This document shows positions 1-8,538 of a DNA stretch of 64,000 bases, piece by piece. The stretch spans positions 2,356,001-2,420,000 of the forward strand of contig NZ_CP041616.1 of the NCBI RefSeq assembly GCF_007197575.1. Direction: 5' to 3'. The notes under the pieces were generated by a model. The model searched no databases, had not been told where the DNA came from, and saw only the letters and a program-made list of their open reading frames with translations. The DNA comes from Ornithinimicrobium ciconiae. GTDB lineage: Bacteria; Actinomycetota; Actinomycetes; Actinomycetales; Dermatophilaceae. Positions within the stretch are counted from its first letter, which is position 1. Every line of letters starts with the position of its first letter. The translations under genes and the position numbers were made by a program.

Positions 1-2453
1 GCCTCGGTGACCTCCGTGCCCTCCTCGGTCAGGTAGCCGAGCTCGCCGAGCAGCGTGCAGATCCGGTCGAAGGTCCTGGCCACGGTGTTGGTCCGCCCGC
101 TCACGCGGCGTTGCAGGTCGTCGGTCTCGCGGCGCAGCTGCCACCAGCGCTCGGCCCAGCGGGCATGGTCCTCCCGCTCCGGGCACTGGTGGCAGGGATG
201 TGCTCGCAGCTGGTGGCGCAGGTCGTCGGGGTCGGTATGCCGGCCACCCCGACGCCTGGTCCTCGCACCTGACGGGGGGCCCGGGTCAGGGGTCTGGTCC
301 GGGTCGGGGGTCTGGTCCGGGTCCCCTCCAGATCGGGTGCGCTGGGGTCGCCGGGAGGGCGGCGGCTCGAAGGGCACCTGGGCGCGCAGGGTCGCGGCCA
401 GGTCCTTGCGGGAGCGCACGTTGCGGGGGTTGAACTTCCGCGGGATCGCCAGCCGGGCAACCGGCTCGACCGCCTCACGCAGGTCCGAGGGGCTGACCCT
501 GCGTAGCTGCCCGTCGGACGTGAGGACGCTGGGCTCCGGCGACCGTCCCGCTGCCTGCGGGACGGTCAGCACCACGGCCATCCCCTTGCGCCGCCCCTCG
601 GGCAGGCTGATCACGTCACCGGGGGTGAGTTCCTCGAGGCTGACCGCGATCTCGGCTCGGCGGGAGGCGCTGCGCTGACGGGCCGCCTCCTTCTCCGCGT
701 CGCTCAGCTGACGCCGCAGTGCGGCATACTCGCGGAAGTCGCCCTTGTCGCAGTGCATCGACTCGGCATAACCGGCCAGCGCCTCCTCGTTGCGCCGCAC
801 CTGGCTGGCCAGCCCGACCACGGCCCGATCGGCCTGGAACTGGGCGAAGGAGGACTGCAGCAGCTCATGGGCCACGTCCCGGCCGAACTGCGCGACCAGG
901 TTGACGGCCATGTTGTAGGTGGGACGGAACGAGGACTTCAGGGGGTAGGTGCGGGTCGAGGCGAGCCCAGCCACGTCGATCGGGTCCAGACCGCGCCGGT
1001 GCAGGACGACGGCGTGACCCTCGACGTCGATCCCCCGTCGGCCGGCACGACCGGTCAACTGGGTGTACTCCGCCGGGGTGACCGGGGCGTGCTCCTCACC
1101 GTTGAACTTCACCAGCTTCTCGAGGACGACGGTGCGGGCCGGCATGTTGATGCCGAGGGCGAGAGTCTCGGTCGCGAAGACCGCCTTGATCCGCCCCGCG
1201 GTGAACAGCTCCTCCACGATCTCCCGGAACAGCGGCAGCATCCCGGCGTGGTGGGCGGCGAAGCCGCGCGAGAGGCCCTCCACGAAGTCGTGGTAGCCCA
1301 GCACCGGCAGATCACGCTCGTCGACCTCGGCGACACGCTCCTCGACCAGGCGCCGGATGCGTGTCCCCTCCTCCGGGGGCACCAGCCGGGTGCCGCGTGC
1401 CAGCAACTGGGTGACCGCCCCCTCGCACCCGGCTCGGCTGAAGATGAAGGTGATCGCTGGCAGCAGTCCCTCGCGGTCCAGCCGGTCGATGACCTCGGAG
1501 CGGCTGGCGGTGCCACCCGGCAGACTGCCGGCACCTCCGGCGCGGGCGTCGACGCGGGAGTCGTTATCCCGTCCTCGGTGGGCATAGTCCCGGCCGCGGG
1601 AGCGTCCCCGGTCATCGCGTCCGTGCGGTCTGCCCCGCCGCCCGCGGGGTCCGCCGGCATCCTCACGCCGCCACCGGGAGTCCCGGTCGACCGAGTGGAT
1701 CCGGTCCAGCAGCTCGGGGTTGATCCGGGCCTGCTGGCCCTGGGTGGCGGGGTCGGCGACCAGGCCGTCCCCGTCGTGGGCGAAGAGGTCGAGCAGGTCC
1801 TTGCCGACCATCAGGTGCTGCCACAGGGGCACCGGTCGGATCTCGGAGACGATGACCGCGGTGTTGCCCCGCACGGTGCGCAGCCAGTCGCCGAACTCCT
1901 CGGCATTGCTCACCGTCGCCGACAGGGAGATGACCTGCACCGACTCGGGCAGATGGATGATGACCTCCTCCCACACCGCCCCGCGGAACCGGTCGGCGAG
2001 ATAGTGCACCTCGTCCATCACCACGAACCCCAGGCCCTCCAGGGTGCGGGACCCGGCATACATCATGTTGCGGAGCACCTCGGTGGTCATCACCACGACC
2101 GGTGCCTCGCCGTTGATCGAGCTGTCCCCGGTGAGCAGGCCGACGTTGGCTGCGCCGTGCTCGGCGACGAGGTCGTGGTACTTCTGGTTGCTCAGCGCCT
2201 TGATGGGGGTGGTGTAGAACGCCTTGCGCCCGGTCTCCAGGGCGAGGGCGACCGCGAACTCCCCCACGATGGTCTTGCCCGCTCCAGTCGGGGCCGCGAC
2301 CAGGACCCCCTGCCCCTGGTCGACCGCAGCGATCGCGGTCAGCTGGAAGTCGTCGAGCGGGAAATCCTGGGCAGCGGTGAACCGTCCCACGGCCCCGCTC
2401 TCCGCCCTGGAGCGCGCGCGGGCAGCGGCATACCGTTCGGCAGGGCTGGACAT
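1..2453 (-). CDS. helY: HelY-like DEAD/DEAH-box RNA helicase (3' end beyond window)
   Basis: About 817 codons are visible; the gene starts with ATG at 2453 on the minus strand and runs off the left edge. The product is a Ski2/Mtr4-like superfamily 2 helicase, which unwinds RNA using ATP in the cytosol. The N-terminal RecA-like domain shows Walker A APTGAGKT near residues 54-61, the DEVH box in VMDEVHYL, and the SAT motif; the second domain carries the QLTGRAGRRG motif VI. A charged Arg/Asp/Gly-rich insertion sits between the two helicase lobes, and near the visible end a DPDQTPDPDQT linker is encoded by an 18-bp repeat. helY next to tatA-tatC and pafBC is a common actinobacterial order. Mycobacterial HelY is about 900 aa, so only a short tail is missing. 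RNA turnover is the likely role; the exact substrate is not evident. Confidence 0.93.
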   Translation of the reverse strand, partial: MSSPAERYAAARARSRAESGAVGRFTAAQDFPLDDFQLTAIAAVDQGQGVLVAAPTGAGKTIVGEFAVALALETGRKAFYTTPIKALSNQKYHDLVAEHGAANVGLLTGDSSINGEAPVVVMTTEVLRNMMYAGSRTLEGLGFVVMDEVHYLADRFRGAVWEEVIIHLPESVQVISLSATVSNAEEFGDWLRTVRGNTAVIVSEIRPVPLWQHLMVGKDLLDLFAHDGDGLVADPATQGQQARINPELLDRIHSVDRDSRWRREDAGGPRGRRGRPHGRDDRGRSRGRDYAHRGRDNDSRVDARAGGAGSLPGGTASRSEVIDRLDREGLLPAITFIFSRAGCEGAVTQLLARGTRLVPPEEGTRIRRLVEERVAEVDERDLPVLGYHDFVEGLSRGFAAHHAGMLPLFREIVEELFTAGRIKAVFATETLALGINMPARTVVLEKLVKFNGEEHAPVTPAEYTQLTGRAGRRGIDVEGHAVVLHRRGLDPIDVAGLASTRTYPLKSSFRPTYNMAVNLVAQFGRDVAHELLQSSFAQFQADRAVVGLASQVRRNEEALAGYAESMHCDKGDFREYAALRRQLSDAEKEAARQRSASRRAEIAVSLEELTPGDVISLPEGRRKGMAVVLTVPQAAGRSPEPSVLTSDGQLRRVSPSDLREAVEPVARLAIPRKFNPRNVRSRKDLAATLRAQVPFEPPPSRRPQRTRSGGDPDQTPDPDQTPDPGPPSGARTRRRGGRHTDPDDLRHQLRAHPCHQCPEREDHARWAERWWQLRRETDDLQRRVSGRTNTVARTFDRICTLLGELGYLTEEGTEVTE
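290..325. repeat. 18-bp tandem repeat, two copies, inside helY
   Basis: Two adjacent copies of a unit like GGGTCTGGTCCGGGTCGG encode a repeated Asp-Pro-Asp-Gln-Thr linker in the HelY-like protein. It keeps the reading frame, so it probably only changes linker length. Confidence 0.8.
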
Positions 2454-2470
2454 GACCTCAGGCTACGCGC

Positions 2471-3352
2471 TCACCGCAGCGGAACCATCACCTCGAGAGC
2501 GGCGGGCACCACGGTGCAGTCGACGGGCAGAGGGCCAATCGGGTCGCCGTCGCCGTAGGCGGTCAGCTGTGGTCCGGCCACGCTCACCGTGGCGGCGCGC
2601 TCGATCCGCACGGCCGGATGCTCCGCGTGCCTCCCGGAGAAGACCCCCTTGAGCAGTTGCACCGCCGCCGCGGCGCCGACCGCCTCGATGATGATGACGT
2701 CCAGCAGGCCGTCACCAGGGTCGGCCTCGGGGGCGATCCGCATGCCGCCGCCATAGATCGGCATGTTGCAGACCGCCACGACCAGCGCCCTCGTCTCCAG
2801 GACCTGGCCGTCGAGTTCGAGACGGTAGTCCATCGGGCGGAGTCGGATGATCTCCGGGACCGTGGCCACGGTGTAGCTCTGCGCACCCAGCCAGCGTGGG
2901 AGCGTCGAGGCCCGCGAGGCGATCAACGCGTCGAGGCCGCAGGGCACGGACCCGACCACGTGCAGGTCGTAGGGAGACACGTGGATCAGGTCGACCGGAC
3001 GACGAACTCCGGTCAACAGGGTCTGCACGGCGGCGTCGGTCTTCAGGGGGATGTCGAGCGAGCGGGCATTGTCGTTGCCGGTGCCGGCCGGCACGATCCC
3101 GAGTGCGGTGCTGCTGCCGGCCAACGCGTTGGCGGCGATCTGCACGACGCCGTCGCCACCGACGGCGACCAGCGTCTCCACGCCCTCCTCGACGGCCCGG
3201 CGACAGACCGTCTGGGCGGCCTCCCGGGTGGCGGCCTCGATCTCGGTCACCTGCTGACCGGCGGCGCGCAGCCGGGCCACCACGACAGCGCCGACAGCGC
3301 CGGCACCGCGGCGACCTGAGCGCGGCCCGTGCAGCACGGCATACCTGGTCAT
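2471..3352 (-). CDS. Diacylglycerol kinase / YegS-like lipid kinase family protein
   Basis: The 293-aa product has the diacylglycerol kinase catalytic fold: a phosphate-binding GGDG at residues 65-68 and the downstream GTGND at 90-94, followed by the beta-sandwich C-terminal half with the PEADPGDGLLD segment typical of YegS/DgkB enzymes. Family members phosphorylate lipids (diacylglycerol or related) at the inner membrane face using ATP. There is no signal peptide or membrane segment. It begins with ATG at 3352 and lies between tatC and helY on the same strand with short gaps, so it may be cotranscribed. The lipid substrate cannot be read from sequence; sphingosine-kinase-like annotation is an alternative name for the same family. 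Confidence 0.9.
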   Translation of the reverse strand: MTRYAVLHGPRSGRRGAGAVGAVVVARLRAAGQQVTEIEAATREAAQTVCRRAVEEGVETLVAVGGDGVVQIAANALAGSSTALGIVPAGTGNDNARSLDIPLKTDAAVQTLLTGVRRPVDLIHVSPYDLHVVGSVPCGLDALIASRASTLPRWLGAQSYTVATVPEIIRLRPMDYRLELDGQVLETRALVVAVCNMPIYGGGMRIAPEADPGDGLLDVIIIEAVGAAAAVQLLKGVFSGRHAEHPAVRIERAATVSVAGPQLTAYGDGDPIGPLPVDCTVVPAALEVMVPLR

Positions 3353-3380
3353 GGGGATGATTGTGCCCCAGCCGCCGCGG

Positions 3381-4202
3381 TTAGGGCAGCGGGCTGGCCT
3401 CGTCGGGTGACAGATCCTCCCAGGCCGTGGTCGGATCGTTCTTCCTGCGGCGACGCTCCATGAGCGCGGCCACGCCGATCGCGCACCAATAGAGGAAGAA
3501 CACCGGCGTGGCCAGCGCGAGCATCGTCCAGGCGCTCGGGTCGGGGGTGACGAACGCCGCGAAGACCAGGATCAGCATGAGGGCCACCCGCCAGCCCTTG
3601 ATCATCACCCGCACGGGCAGGATGCGCAGCTGGTTGAGCCCGACCAGACCGACCGGCATCAGGAAGGCCAGCCCGAAGGCGAGGATGAAGTAGAGGACGA
3701 AGTTGAGATAGGTCATCGCGTCCTGCAGGTTCGCCGCGTCATCGGGGGTGAACGACAGCAGGATGGCCACGGTGCGCGGGATCGCCCAGGCGGCCAGTGC
3801 CGCGCCGGCGAGGAAGAGCGGGACCCCGGCGAAGAAGTAGGCGAGCGCGATCCGGCGCTCCTTCTTGGTCAGCCCCGGCAGCAGAAAGGCCCAGATCTGC
3901 CAGATCCACAGCGGGCTGGAGAGCATGATCCCGACGAAGACCGCGACCTTGAGCTGCACCGAGAACGGCTGAGTGATGCTGGCACCGAAGTTGATGTTGA
4001 CGATCTCCCGGCCCTCGGAGTCGCGGACCTCCCGCAAGGGCTGGATCAGCAGGTTGATCAGGTCCTCGTAGAAGTACCAACCGACCACGCTGAGCACCAC
4101 GACGCCGAGGACGGCGATCAGGACCCGGTTGCGCAGCTCCCGGAAGTGATCAGCAAGGGACATCCGTCCCTCGGGATCACGGGGACGGCGACGGAGAGCC
4201 AC
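3381..4202 (-). CDS. tatC: Sec-independent protein translocase subunit TatC
   Basis: The 273-aa polytopic membrane protein is the twin-arginine signal receptor of the Tat pathway. The conserved cytosolic N terminus reads MSLADHFRELRNRV, and six hydrophobic segments follow, with FFAGVPLFLAG and PVGLVGL loops matching the family. The polar tail ends after the last helix. The start used here is GTG at 4202, giving the usual actinobacterial prefix ALRRRPRDPEGRMSL; an internal ATG at 4163 is possible. tatA lies 20 bp upstream on the same strand, so the two form a tatA-tatC unit. No tatB is seen, which is normal where TatA is bifunctional or tatB lies elsewhere. Confidence 0.97.
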   Translation of the reverse strand: MALRRRPRDPEGRMSLADHFRELRNRVLIAVLGVVVLSVVGWYFYEDLINLLIQPLREVRDSEGREIVNINFGASITQPFSVQLKVAVFVGIMLSSPLWIWQIWAFLLPGLTKKERRIALAYFFAGVPLFLAGAALAAWAIPRTVAILLSFTPDDAANLQDAMTYLNFVLYFILAFGLAFLMPVGLVGLNQLRILPVRVMIKGWRVALMLILVFAAFVTPDPSAWTMLALATPVFFLYWCAIGVAALMERRRRKNDPTTAWEDLSPDEASPLP

Positions 4203-4222
4203 TGGTGCCGGTGCGGGGCGGG

Positions 4223-4606
4223 TCAGCCGCGGGTGTCGTCGTGAGGCACGTCGCTGGCCGGCCGGTCATCACCGTGCAGCCCGTCGCGGAACTCGTCGCG
4301 CACCGACGCACCGTGGTCCTTGACACCGTCGGCCGTGTCCCTCGCCCGGTCGCCCAGGTCGGAGGCAGCTCCACGGGCACGGTCGCCGAGGTCGGAGGTG
4401 CGGCTGCGGCGCTCATCGCCGTCGGCCCGCTCGCCACGGACGGTGTCCTGGCTCGCGGCGCTCGGCTCCTTCATCTGGTCGACCTCGGACTTGAAGATCC
4501 GCATCGACTGGCCCAGGCTGCGAGCCATGTTGGGCAGGCTCTTCCACCCGAACAACACAATGAGCGCGATCACCAGGACGATGATGTGCCAGGGCTGCGG
4601 CCTCAT
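4223..4606 (-). CDS. tatA: Twin-arginine translocase subunit TatA
   Basis: The 127-aa protein has one N-terminal membrane helix (about residues 7-21) followed by the FGWKSLP hinge and an amphipathic helix NMARSLGQSMRIFK, the defining TatA arrangement. TatA oligomerises to form the protein-conducting element of the Tat system with TatC. The long polar tail is rich in Asp and Arg and contains two SDLGDRAR repeats, longer than in many TatA proteins. It is encoded directly upstream of tatC and downstream of pafC on the same strand. Confidence 0.95.
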   Translation of the reverse strand: MRPQPWHIIVLVIALIVLFGWKSLPNMARSLGQSMRIFKSEVDQMKEPSAASQDTVRGERADGDERRSRTSDLGDRARGAASDLGDRARDTADGVKDHGASVRDEFRDGLHGDDRPASDVPHDDTRG

Positions 4607-4663
4607 GCGCCAACCTCTCTGATGGGACAGGGAGCACGCTCGTGCGTCTCCCAGGAACGGTGG

Positions 4664-5632
4664 TCAGTGTACGCGGTAAGCCTGGAGCGCTTGCTCAGCG
4701 CCGGCACGGATCTCCTCGGCGAGTTCGGCCGGGGCCACGAGCCTGGCCGAACCACCCAGGCGCCACACCAACCGCCGCACCCAGGCGGTGTCCGCGGCCC
4801 GCAGCTGCACCAGCTGAGAGCCGTCCTCACGACGCTCCACGGACTCGACCGGGAAGTGCTCGGCGACCCACGAGGCCGCGGGCGCCAGCTCCAGCTCGAC
4901 CAGCACGTCACCCGGTGAGGCACGAAAGGCCCCGGAGTCCGTGGCCCGCGGGCGGGCACTCTCCGGCGGGGTCCCGTCCTCGTCCAGAATCGTCAGGTCC
5001 TCGATGCGGTCGAGGCGGAAGAGCCGCACGTCCTGGGCCCGGTGGCACCAGCCCTCGAGATACCACCGGCCCTCGAGCGAGAGCACCCGCATCGTGTCGA
5101 CGTCACGCTCGGTCGTCTCGTCCCGGGTCGGGTTGTAGTGCCGCAGGTGCACCCGCCGAGACCGATCCAGTGCCTCGCGGATCTGCTCCAGCCTGGTCTG
5201 CTCGTCGGCCCCGACCTCCAGGCTGACGCTGACCTGGGCGGCAGCCGCCCCCTCGGCACCGGCGGCGGCCTCCAGCTTGCCGAGCGCGCGGTCGATGGCG
5301 TCCTTGGCTCCGACACCGGGCGTCGCGGCCAGGGCGCGCAGCGCCACGATGAGCGCCAGGGCCTCGTCGCGTCCCAGGCGCAGCGGCCGTGCGATCTCCT
5401 CGGCGTTGCCGACGTGGACGCGCCCGCCCTCCCAGCTGGCCTCGATCAGGTCGTCCGGATAGTGCCCGGGCGTCCCGCACACGAACAGCAGCTGCAGGTC
5501 ATCGACGATCTGGTCCTGGCTGACCCCCAGCTCGCGGGCCGCCTCGGCGATGTCGACGCCCTGGCGGTTCATCAGCCACGGGACCATGGTGAGCAGCCGG
5601 GACAGCCGCTCGGTGGCGGTCTCGTGCGCCAT
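4664..5632 (-). CDS. pafC: WYL-domain transcriptional regulator PafC
   Basis: This 322-aa protein has an N-terminal winged helix region (ERLSRLLTMVPWLMNRQGVDIAEAARELG is its start, residues about 8-37) and a WYL ligand-binding domain with the signature RWYLEGWCHRA and the RLDRIEDL strand. With PafB it forms the PafBC heterodimer, known in mycobacteria as the LexA-independent activator of DNA-damage genes. Its ATG overlaps the pafB stop codon by one base (TGATG at 5632), which couples translation and keeps subunit ratios fixed. The placement beside the proteasome genes is the typical actinobacterial context, although the function is transcriptional. Confidence 0.95.
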   Translation of the reverse strand: MAHETATERLSRLLTMVPWLMNRQGVDIAEAARELGVSQDQIVDDLQLLFVCGTPGHYPDDLIEASWEGGRVHVGNAEEIARPLRLGRDEALALIVALRALAATPGVGAKDAIDRALGKLEAAAGAEGAAAAQVSVSLEVGADEQTRLEQIREALDRSRRVHLRHYNPTRDETTERDVDTMRVLSLEGRWYLEGWCHRAQDVRLFRLDRIEDLTILDEDGTPPESARPRATDSGAFRASPGDVLVELELAPAASWVAEHFPVESVERREDGSQLVQLRAADTAWVRRLVWRLGGSARLVAPAELAEEIRAGAEQALQAYRVH

Positions 5633-6681
5633 CAGCCCTCACTCCCCTCGTATGCCGGGCGCCCCGGGGCCGCGCTCCCCGCACCGTGGGCCGCGGTCAC
5701 CGCACCGTGGGCCGCGGACACCCCACCCAGCGCGGTGCGCACCAGGTCGACCAGCTCGCCGGGCTCGATGGCGATGGCATCCGGACCGAGGCCAGCGACC
5801 TCCTCCGCGAGCGACCACAGTGAGCCGACCTGCACCTCGATCAGGTCCCAGCCGTTGGGGGCACGTTGCTCCAGGAGCTCTCCGCGGCGCCGGATCTGGT
5901 GACCGCTGCCGGAGCGCAACGCCACCCGGGCGGTCTGATCTGCGGGTGTCTCGGTCGTGGTGGTGATCATGGCCCGCGCGTCATGGCCGTCGGGCACAGT
6001 GTAGGCATCGGCCTTGCCGGTGGCCCGCACGGCACCGTCGATCCGGTCGAGCCGGAAGACCCGTGGTGCGTCCCGGTCGAGGTCGTGGCCGGTCAGATAC
6101 CACCGGCCGTGCCAGGAGGTCAGCGCCCACGGGTGCAGGTGCCGCTCGGTGACCTCACCGGCCGGCCCGCGGCGGTAGCCGAAGGTCACCGCCCGCTTGG
6201 CCACCACCGCGTTGCGCGCGGCCTCGAAGGCCGGCTCATTGGTGTGCAGCAGCGGCTCGACGCCAGCGACCGAGGTCCGGTCGCGGGTGATCCCCGAGGC
6301 CTCGAGTTTGCGCAGCCCCTGGGCCGCCGGGCCGGCCAGGCTCGCGTGCGACCAGGCACGGGAGGCGACACCGATGACGGCGAGCTCGTCCGGCTCGAAG
6401 TTGATCTCCGGCAGCGCGTACTCGCGGCGGTCGATGCGATAGCCGGTCTCGTCGTCGAAGAACGGGTCGATGACCTCAGTGCGCAGCGGGATCCCCAGGT
6501 CGCGCAACTCATCCTTGTCCCGCTCGAACATGCGGTCAAAGGCCTCGTCGGTGCTCGCGGCATACTGCGGCACGGCCGTGCGGATCCGGCTCTTGCTCAT
6601 CGGCTGCCGGGTGTAGAGCAGCGCGATCACCAGGTTGAGCAGGCGCTCGGTCTTGGCGGTGGCGGGACTGGGGCGGGCCAT
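5632..6681 (-). CDS. pafB: WYL-domain transcriptional regulator PafB
   Basis: The 349-aa product is homologous in layout to PafC: an N-terminal HTH region (ERLLNLVIALLYTRQPMSKSRI) and a WYL domain with GRWYLTGHDLDRD followed by FRLDRIDG. It is the partner of PafC in the DNA-damage activator PafBC, which recognises RecA-independent damage promoters in mycobacteria. The start is ATG at 6681, 11 bp after the end of the upstream DUF3866 gene, so the three are probably one transcript. An Ala/Gly/His-rich tail near residues 325-345 contains two AAHGA units. The family assignment is firm; the damage-regulon role is taken from mycobacterial work. Confidence 0.95.
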   Translation of the reverse strand: MARPSPATAKTERLLNLVIALLYTRQPMSKSRIRTAVPQYAASTDEAFDRMFERDKDELRDLGIPLRTEVIDPFFDDETGYRIDRREYALPEINFEPDELAVIGVASRAWSHASLAGPAAQGLRKLEASGITRDRTSVAGVEPLLHTNEPAFEAARNAVVAKRAVTFGYRRGPAGEVTERHLHPWALTSWHGRWYLTGHDLDRDAPRVFRLDRIDGAVRATGKADAYTVPDGHDARAMITTTTETPADQTARVALRSGSGHQIRRRGELLEQRAPNGWDLIEVQVGSLWSLAEEVAGLGPDAIAIEPGELVDLVRTALGGVSAAHGAVTAAHGAGSAAPGRPAYEGSEG

Positions 6682-6692
6682 GATCGGAGACG

Positions 6693-7868
6693 CTACCTGA
6701 CCACAAGGGTCGCGGCGTGACGGCCCGCGGCGGCTGCCGCCAGGAAGGCCGCTGGGTCCGCGTCCAGCCCCCTGCCCATCGTCGAGAGCCGGACCGGGCT
6801 GGCCTCGAGCGCGTCGAGCAGGCTGGTCAGGTCGATGTCATGCCGGGTCAGGTGGGGGGCTGTCAGCAGGTCGTCCGCCTGCCGGGCAACCAGGTCGGCC
6901 AGTTCCGCCGGGATGCCGGGGTGGTCCCGCAACGCGGGCACGGGCACGTCGGCAGGACGGTTCAGGACCTGGCCGTATGCCGTCCGGCTGTGGTGGGAGA
7001 TCCCGCGGTGCCTCGGCCGGGGGTCGGCTCCCGAGACGCGCAGGGCCGCCACGCCGCGGCCGCCGAGCACGGCGGCGGCGTTGAGAGCCTCCCCTGCCGA
7101 CACCCCGGAGAAGCCCCACCGGGTCCCGGTCCCCAGATTGCCGGGTCCTTGGGACAGGATCACCACGTCCGCCTCGACGACATGGCGCGCGGCCAGCAGC
7201 CCCGAGAAGGTGTTGACCGCCTCGAGGTCCCCGCCATAGGCCTGCCCACAGCTGATCACCGCCGCGAGCCAGCCGGCATCGCGCAGGGTGGTGCTGGTGC
7301 GGGAGAAGGCCGCCGGCAGGGCACCCCCGTCGGTCATCAGATAGGCGACCCGGGCGTCGGGTGCCTCGGCGCGCAGCCCGGCCAGCACCGCGGGCAGGCT
7401 CGAGTGCAGGTCTGCGGCGACGACCGGCATACCGCCCAGGTCATCGGCCTCGGCCAGCGCGGCGTGGTGCGGACTGTCCTGTTCGTCCGCGCCGAAGACC
7501 ATCGTCTGCAGCGGGGTGTAGCGCGCCTTCACCAGATGACCAGCCCCGTCCGGATCGGCCGCGTCCCGCGTGTCGGGAGGCAGCCGGTCGGGCAGGGCGA
7601 CGACCATCGCGACTCCCCCGGTGCCGAGATCGTTGTCGAGGGCGTTGGTGTTGAGCAGCACCCGGTCACCCACCAGCGGGTCTCCGGTCACGGAGACATA
7701 AGCCACGGCGCGCACGACGCGGTCCGGTGAGGCGCCGGCAGCCGTGCTTGCGGCGCCGGCAGCCGTGCTTGCGGCGCGCTCTGGTGCGTGCAGGCGCACC
7801 TCGACCTCGACGGCGTCACCCCACCGGGCACGCTCGCCGACGACCACACCCTCTCGCCACCGGATCAC
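6693..7868 (-). CDS. DUF3866 family protein
   Basis: The product is about 391 aa and begins VIRWREGVVVGERARWGDAV, the usual N terminus of DUF3866, a family found next to pafBC in actinobacteria. It is rich in Gly/Ala, has no evident signal peptide, and contains RYTPLQ, QGPGN and HHSRTAYGQVLN segments conserved in the family. GTG at 7868 is chosen because the family begins there; the frame stays open upstream to about 8009, but that extension is low-complexity and crosses an 18-bp repeat. A 21-bp duplication encodes AASTAAG twice near residues 36-49, absent from most relatives as far as I recall. The biochemical function is unknown. Confidence 0.85.
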   Translation of the reverse strand: MIRWREGVVVGERARWGDAVEVEVRLHAPERAASTAAGAASTAAGASPDRVVRAVAYVSVTGDPLVGDRVLLNTNALDNDLGTGGVAMVVALPDRLPPDTRDAADPDGAGHLVKARYTPLQTMVFGADEQDSPHHAALAEADDLGGMPVVAADLHSSLPAVLAGLRAEAPDARVAYLMTDGGALPAAFSRTSTTLRDAGWLAAVISCGQAYGGDLEAVNTFSGLLAARHVVEADVVILSQGPGNLGTGTRWGFSGVSAGEALNAAAVLGGRGVAALRVSGADPRPRHRGISHHSRTAYGQVLNRPADVPVPALRDHPGIPAELADLVARQADDLLTAPHLTRHDIDLTSLLDALEASPVRLSTMGRGLDADPAAFLAAAAAGRHAATLVVR

Positions 7869-7966
7869 CTGACCGACCCTAGATGAACCCGCCCCTCCGC
7901 CATGCGACCACATGGGCGCCAGGTGCAGTCCAGGGCGTCGCATCGCGCCCATTTTGTCGTATTGAC

Positions 7967-8002
7967 GTGGCGGCTCTGCACGGTGTGGCGGCTCTGCGCG
8001 GT
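7967..8002. repeat. 18-bp tandem repeat, two copies plus a partial
   Basis: Two copies of GTGGCGGCTCTGC(A/G)CGGT lie in the gap between the FKBP gene and the DUF3866 gene, followed by a partial third copy. It sits in the leader region of the DUF3866-pafB-pafC transcript unless transcription starts closer to 7868. Confidence 0.8.
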
Positions 8003-8025
8003 GTGGCACCTGCCCCAGCGACGAA

Positions 8026-8062
8026 GGACCCCGGGCCGGTGCGTGGCACCAACCCGGGGTCC
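8026..8062 (-). terminator. Strong hairpin downstream of the FKBP gene
   Basis: A perfect 10-bp stem, GGACCCCGGG paired with CCCGGGGTCC, encloses an inner GGTGC/GGCACC stem. It lies 25 bp after the FKBP stop codon on the minus strand. There is no T-run, as is common for terminators in G+C-rich actinobacteria. It probably ends the FKBP transcript before DUF3866. Confidence 0.7.
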
Positions 8063-8086
8063 CGGAAACTCACCGACGACGACGCG

Positions 8087-8464
8087 TCAGCGCACGTCCT
8101 CGAGGTCGACCACGAAGATCAGGGTCTCGCCACCCTTGATCGCACCACCGGCGCCGCGGTCGCCGTATCCCAGGTGCGGCGGGATGGTGATCTTGCGGCG
8201 GCCGCCGACCTTCATGCCGAGCAAGCCCTGGTCCCAGCCCTGGATCACCTGACCCACGCCGACCTGGAAGGTCAGCGGGGTGCCGCGGTTCCAGGAGGCG
8301 TCGAACTCCTCGCCCGTCGACCAGGCGACCCCGACGTAGTGGGCCGAGACGGTCGAACCGGCCGTGGCCTCGGCGCCGTCACCGACCTCGAGGTCCTCCA
8401 GGACCAAGTCGGTGGGCGGGTTGTCGCCGGGGAACTCGATCTCGGGCTTGGTCTTGTCAGTCAT
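8087..8464 (-). CDS. FKBP-type peptidyl-prolyl cis-trans isomerase
   Basis: The 125-aa cytosolic protein is a single FKBP domain: VSAHYVGVAWSTGEEFDASW, the FQVGVGQVIQGWDQGLLGMKVGGRR core, and IPPHLGYGDRGAG, ending with TLIFVVDLEDV. These are the substrate-pocket and flap elements of FK506-binding isomerases. There is no signal peptide, unlike the larger FKBP encoded just upstream. An FKBP gene beside pafA is a standard part of the actinobacterial Pup locus, though a direct role in pupylation is not established. Confidence 0.96.
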   Translation of the reverse strand: MTDKTKPEIEFPGDNPPTDLVLEDLEVGDGAEATAGSTVSAHYVGVAWSTGEEFDASWNRGTPLTFQVGVGQVIQGWDQGLLGMKVGGRRKITIPPHLGYGDRGAGGAIKGGETLIFVVDLEDVR

Positions 8465-8538
8465 GCGGGATTCCTCTCGGGTGCTCGTGCGTGGGACTGC
8501 GGTGTTCTCGTGGCTGTGGGGCCAGTGTCCGGGCGGAC

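Noticed and set aside
753..2558. Plus-strand open frame of 601 codons
   Set aside because: Shadow of helY, whose helicase motifs are on the minus strand.
7869..8009. Longer N terminus for the DUF3866 protein
   Set aside because: The extension is low-complexity, crosses an 18-bp repeat and precedes the normal family start; GTG 7868 is preferred.
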